DNA of 23,128 nucleotides from an uncultured Pseudomonadota bacterium (GTDB lineage Bacteria > Pseudomonadota > Gammaproteobacteria > Burkholderiales > Rhodocyclaceae). The notes under the pieces were generated by a model. The model saw nothing but the letters and a program-made list of their open reading frames with translations, had not been told where the DNA came from and ran no database searches. Location of the stretch: positions 1-23,128 of the forward strand of contig CAMLHL010000049.1 of NCBI GenBank assembly GCA_946479855.1, written 5' to 3'. How positions within the stretch are numbered: position 1 is the stretch's first letter; each line of letters opens with the position of its first letter. Positions 23,028 to 23,128 of the stretch are shown here, one piece after another. The position numbers and the translations under genes were made by a program.

Positions 23028-23128
23028 CAGAAAATCTCCTTAGTGGTTAGTTTTTAGCCCGGTCAGAGATCAGGCTAAGCTTTACCTCTCGGATCGAGAA
23101 GTTGCCGACGATTGTCGCAAAGAGCAAA
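23028..23128 (-). promoter_or_regulatory. 5' region of the porin gene
   Basis: Contains the Shine-Dalgarno AGGAG (plus-strand 23036-23040) and a short inverted repeat TCTCG-GAT-CGAGA near 23087-23099. No confident -35/-10 pair could be identified; part of the promoter may lie beyond the window. Confidence 0.4.

Noticed and set aside
21945..23057. 370-codon plus-strand frame opposite the porin gene
   Set aside because: The minus-strand frame has a signal peptide, porin strands, terminal Phe, Shine-Dalgarno sequence and terminator; the opposite frame exists because of the porin's biased codon use.

Overview
The window is about 23 kb of GC-rich chromosomal DNA from a Gram-negative bacterium, most likely a betaproteobacterium of the Rhodocyclales (Dechloromonas/Azonexus-like). 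This placement is an inference from the rplU-rpmA-obgE-proB block, the style of the general porin, the codon use and the overall gene repertoire; no rRNA marker is present to prove it. Genes are tightly packed, mostly in operons with ATGA overlaps. I see no tRNA, rRNA, CRISPR array, transposase or phage gene.

Left part (1-2735): a plus-strand envelope run (3' end of a YpfJ-like zinc metallopeptidase, a membrane-anchored CGIC thioredoxin-like protein, a secreted M23/LytM peptidase), then a 41-codon minus-strand exported small protein with its own Shine-Dalgarno sequence and terminator, then a convergent pair, a YkgJ-type cysteine-cluster protein and a RidA-family deaminase-like protein. About 250 bp without a gene (2735-2984) hold consecutive perfect hairpins.

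Middle-left (2985-8937): a four-gene minus-strand operon read from right to left: a 1053-residue hybrid histidine kinase (2 TM, HAMP, HisKA, HATPase, two REC, HPt), a REC/HD-GYP response regulator (c-di-GMP phosphodiesterase type), an outer-membrane beta-barrel protein and a small single-lobe PstS-like periplasmic protein. Together they look like one sensory unit in which outer-membrane entry and periplasmic binding could feed a phosphorelay that controls c-di-GMP. This is the most interesting system in the window.

Middle-right (9160-14730): a divergent plus-strand operon with an unrecognised 195-aa protein, a MacA/HlyD-type adaptor, an ABC ATPase and two different MacB/FtsX-type permeases, the permeases being separated by a GC-rich repeat-like spacer. 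It is followed by a MaoC/PhaJ-type enoyl-CoA hydratase that ends at a nested symmetric terminator shared with the convergent pseudouridine synthase gene. That synthase (RluF-like, with a long basic disordered N-terminus) is translationally coupled to an upstream FKBP-type prolyl isomerase.

Right part (16380-23128): a near-consensus sigma-70 promoter drives rplU-rpmA; after an intrinsic terminator come obgE and proB (4-base overlap) and a TPR-GT41 (OGT/SPINDLY-like) glycosyltransferase. A bidirectional terminator separates this from a convergent general porin gene at the right edge.
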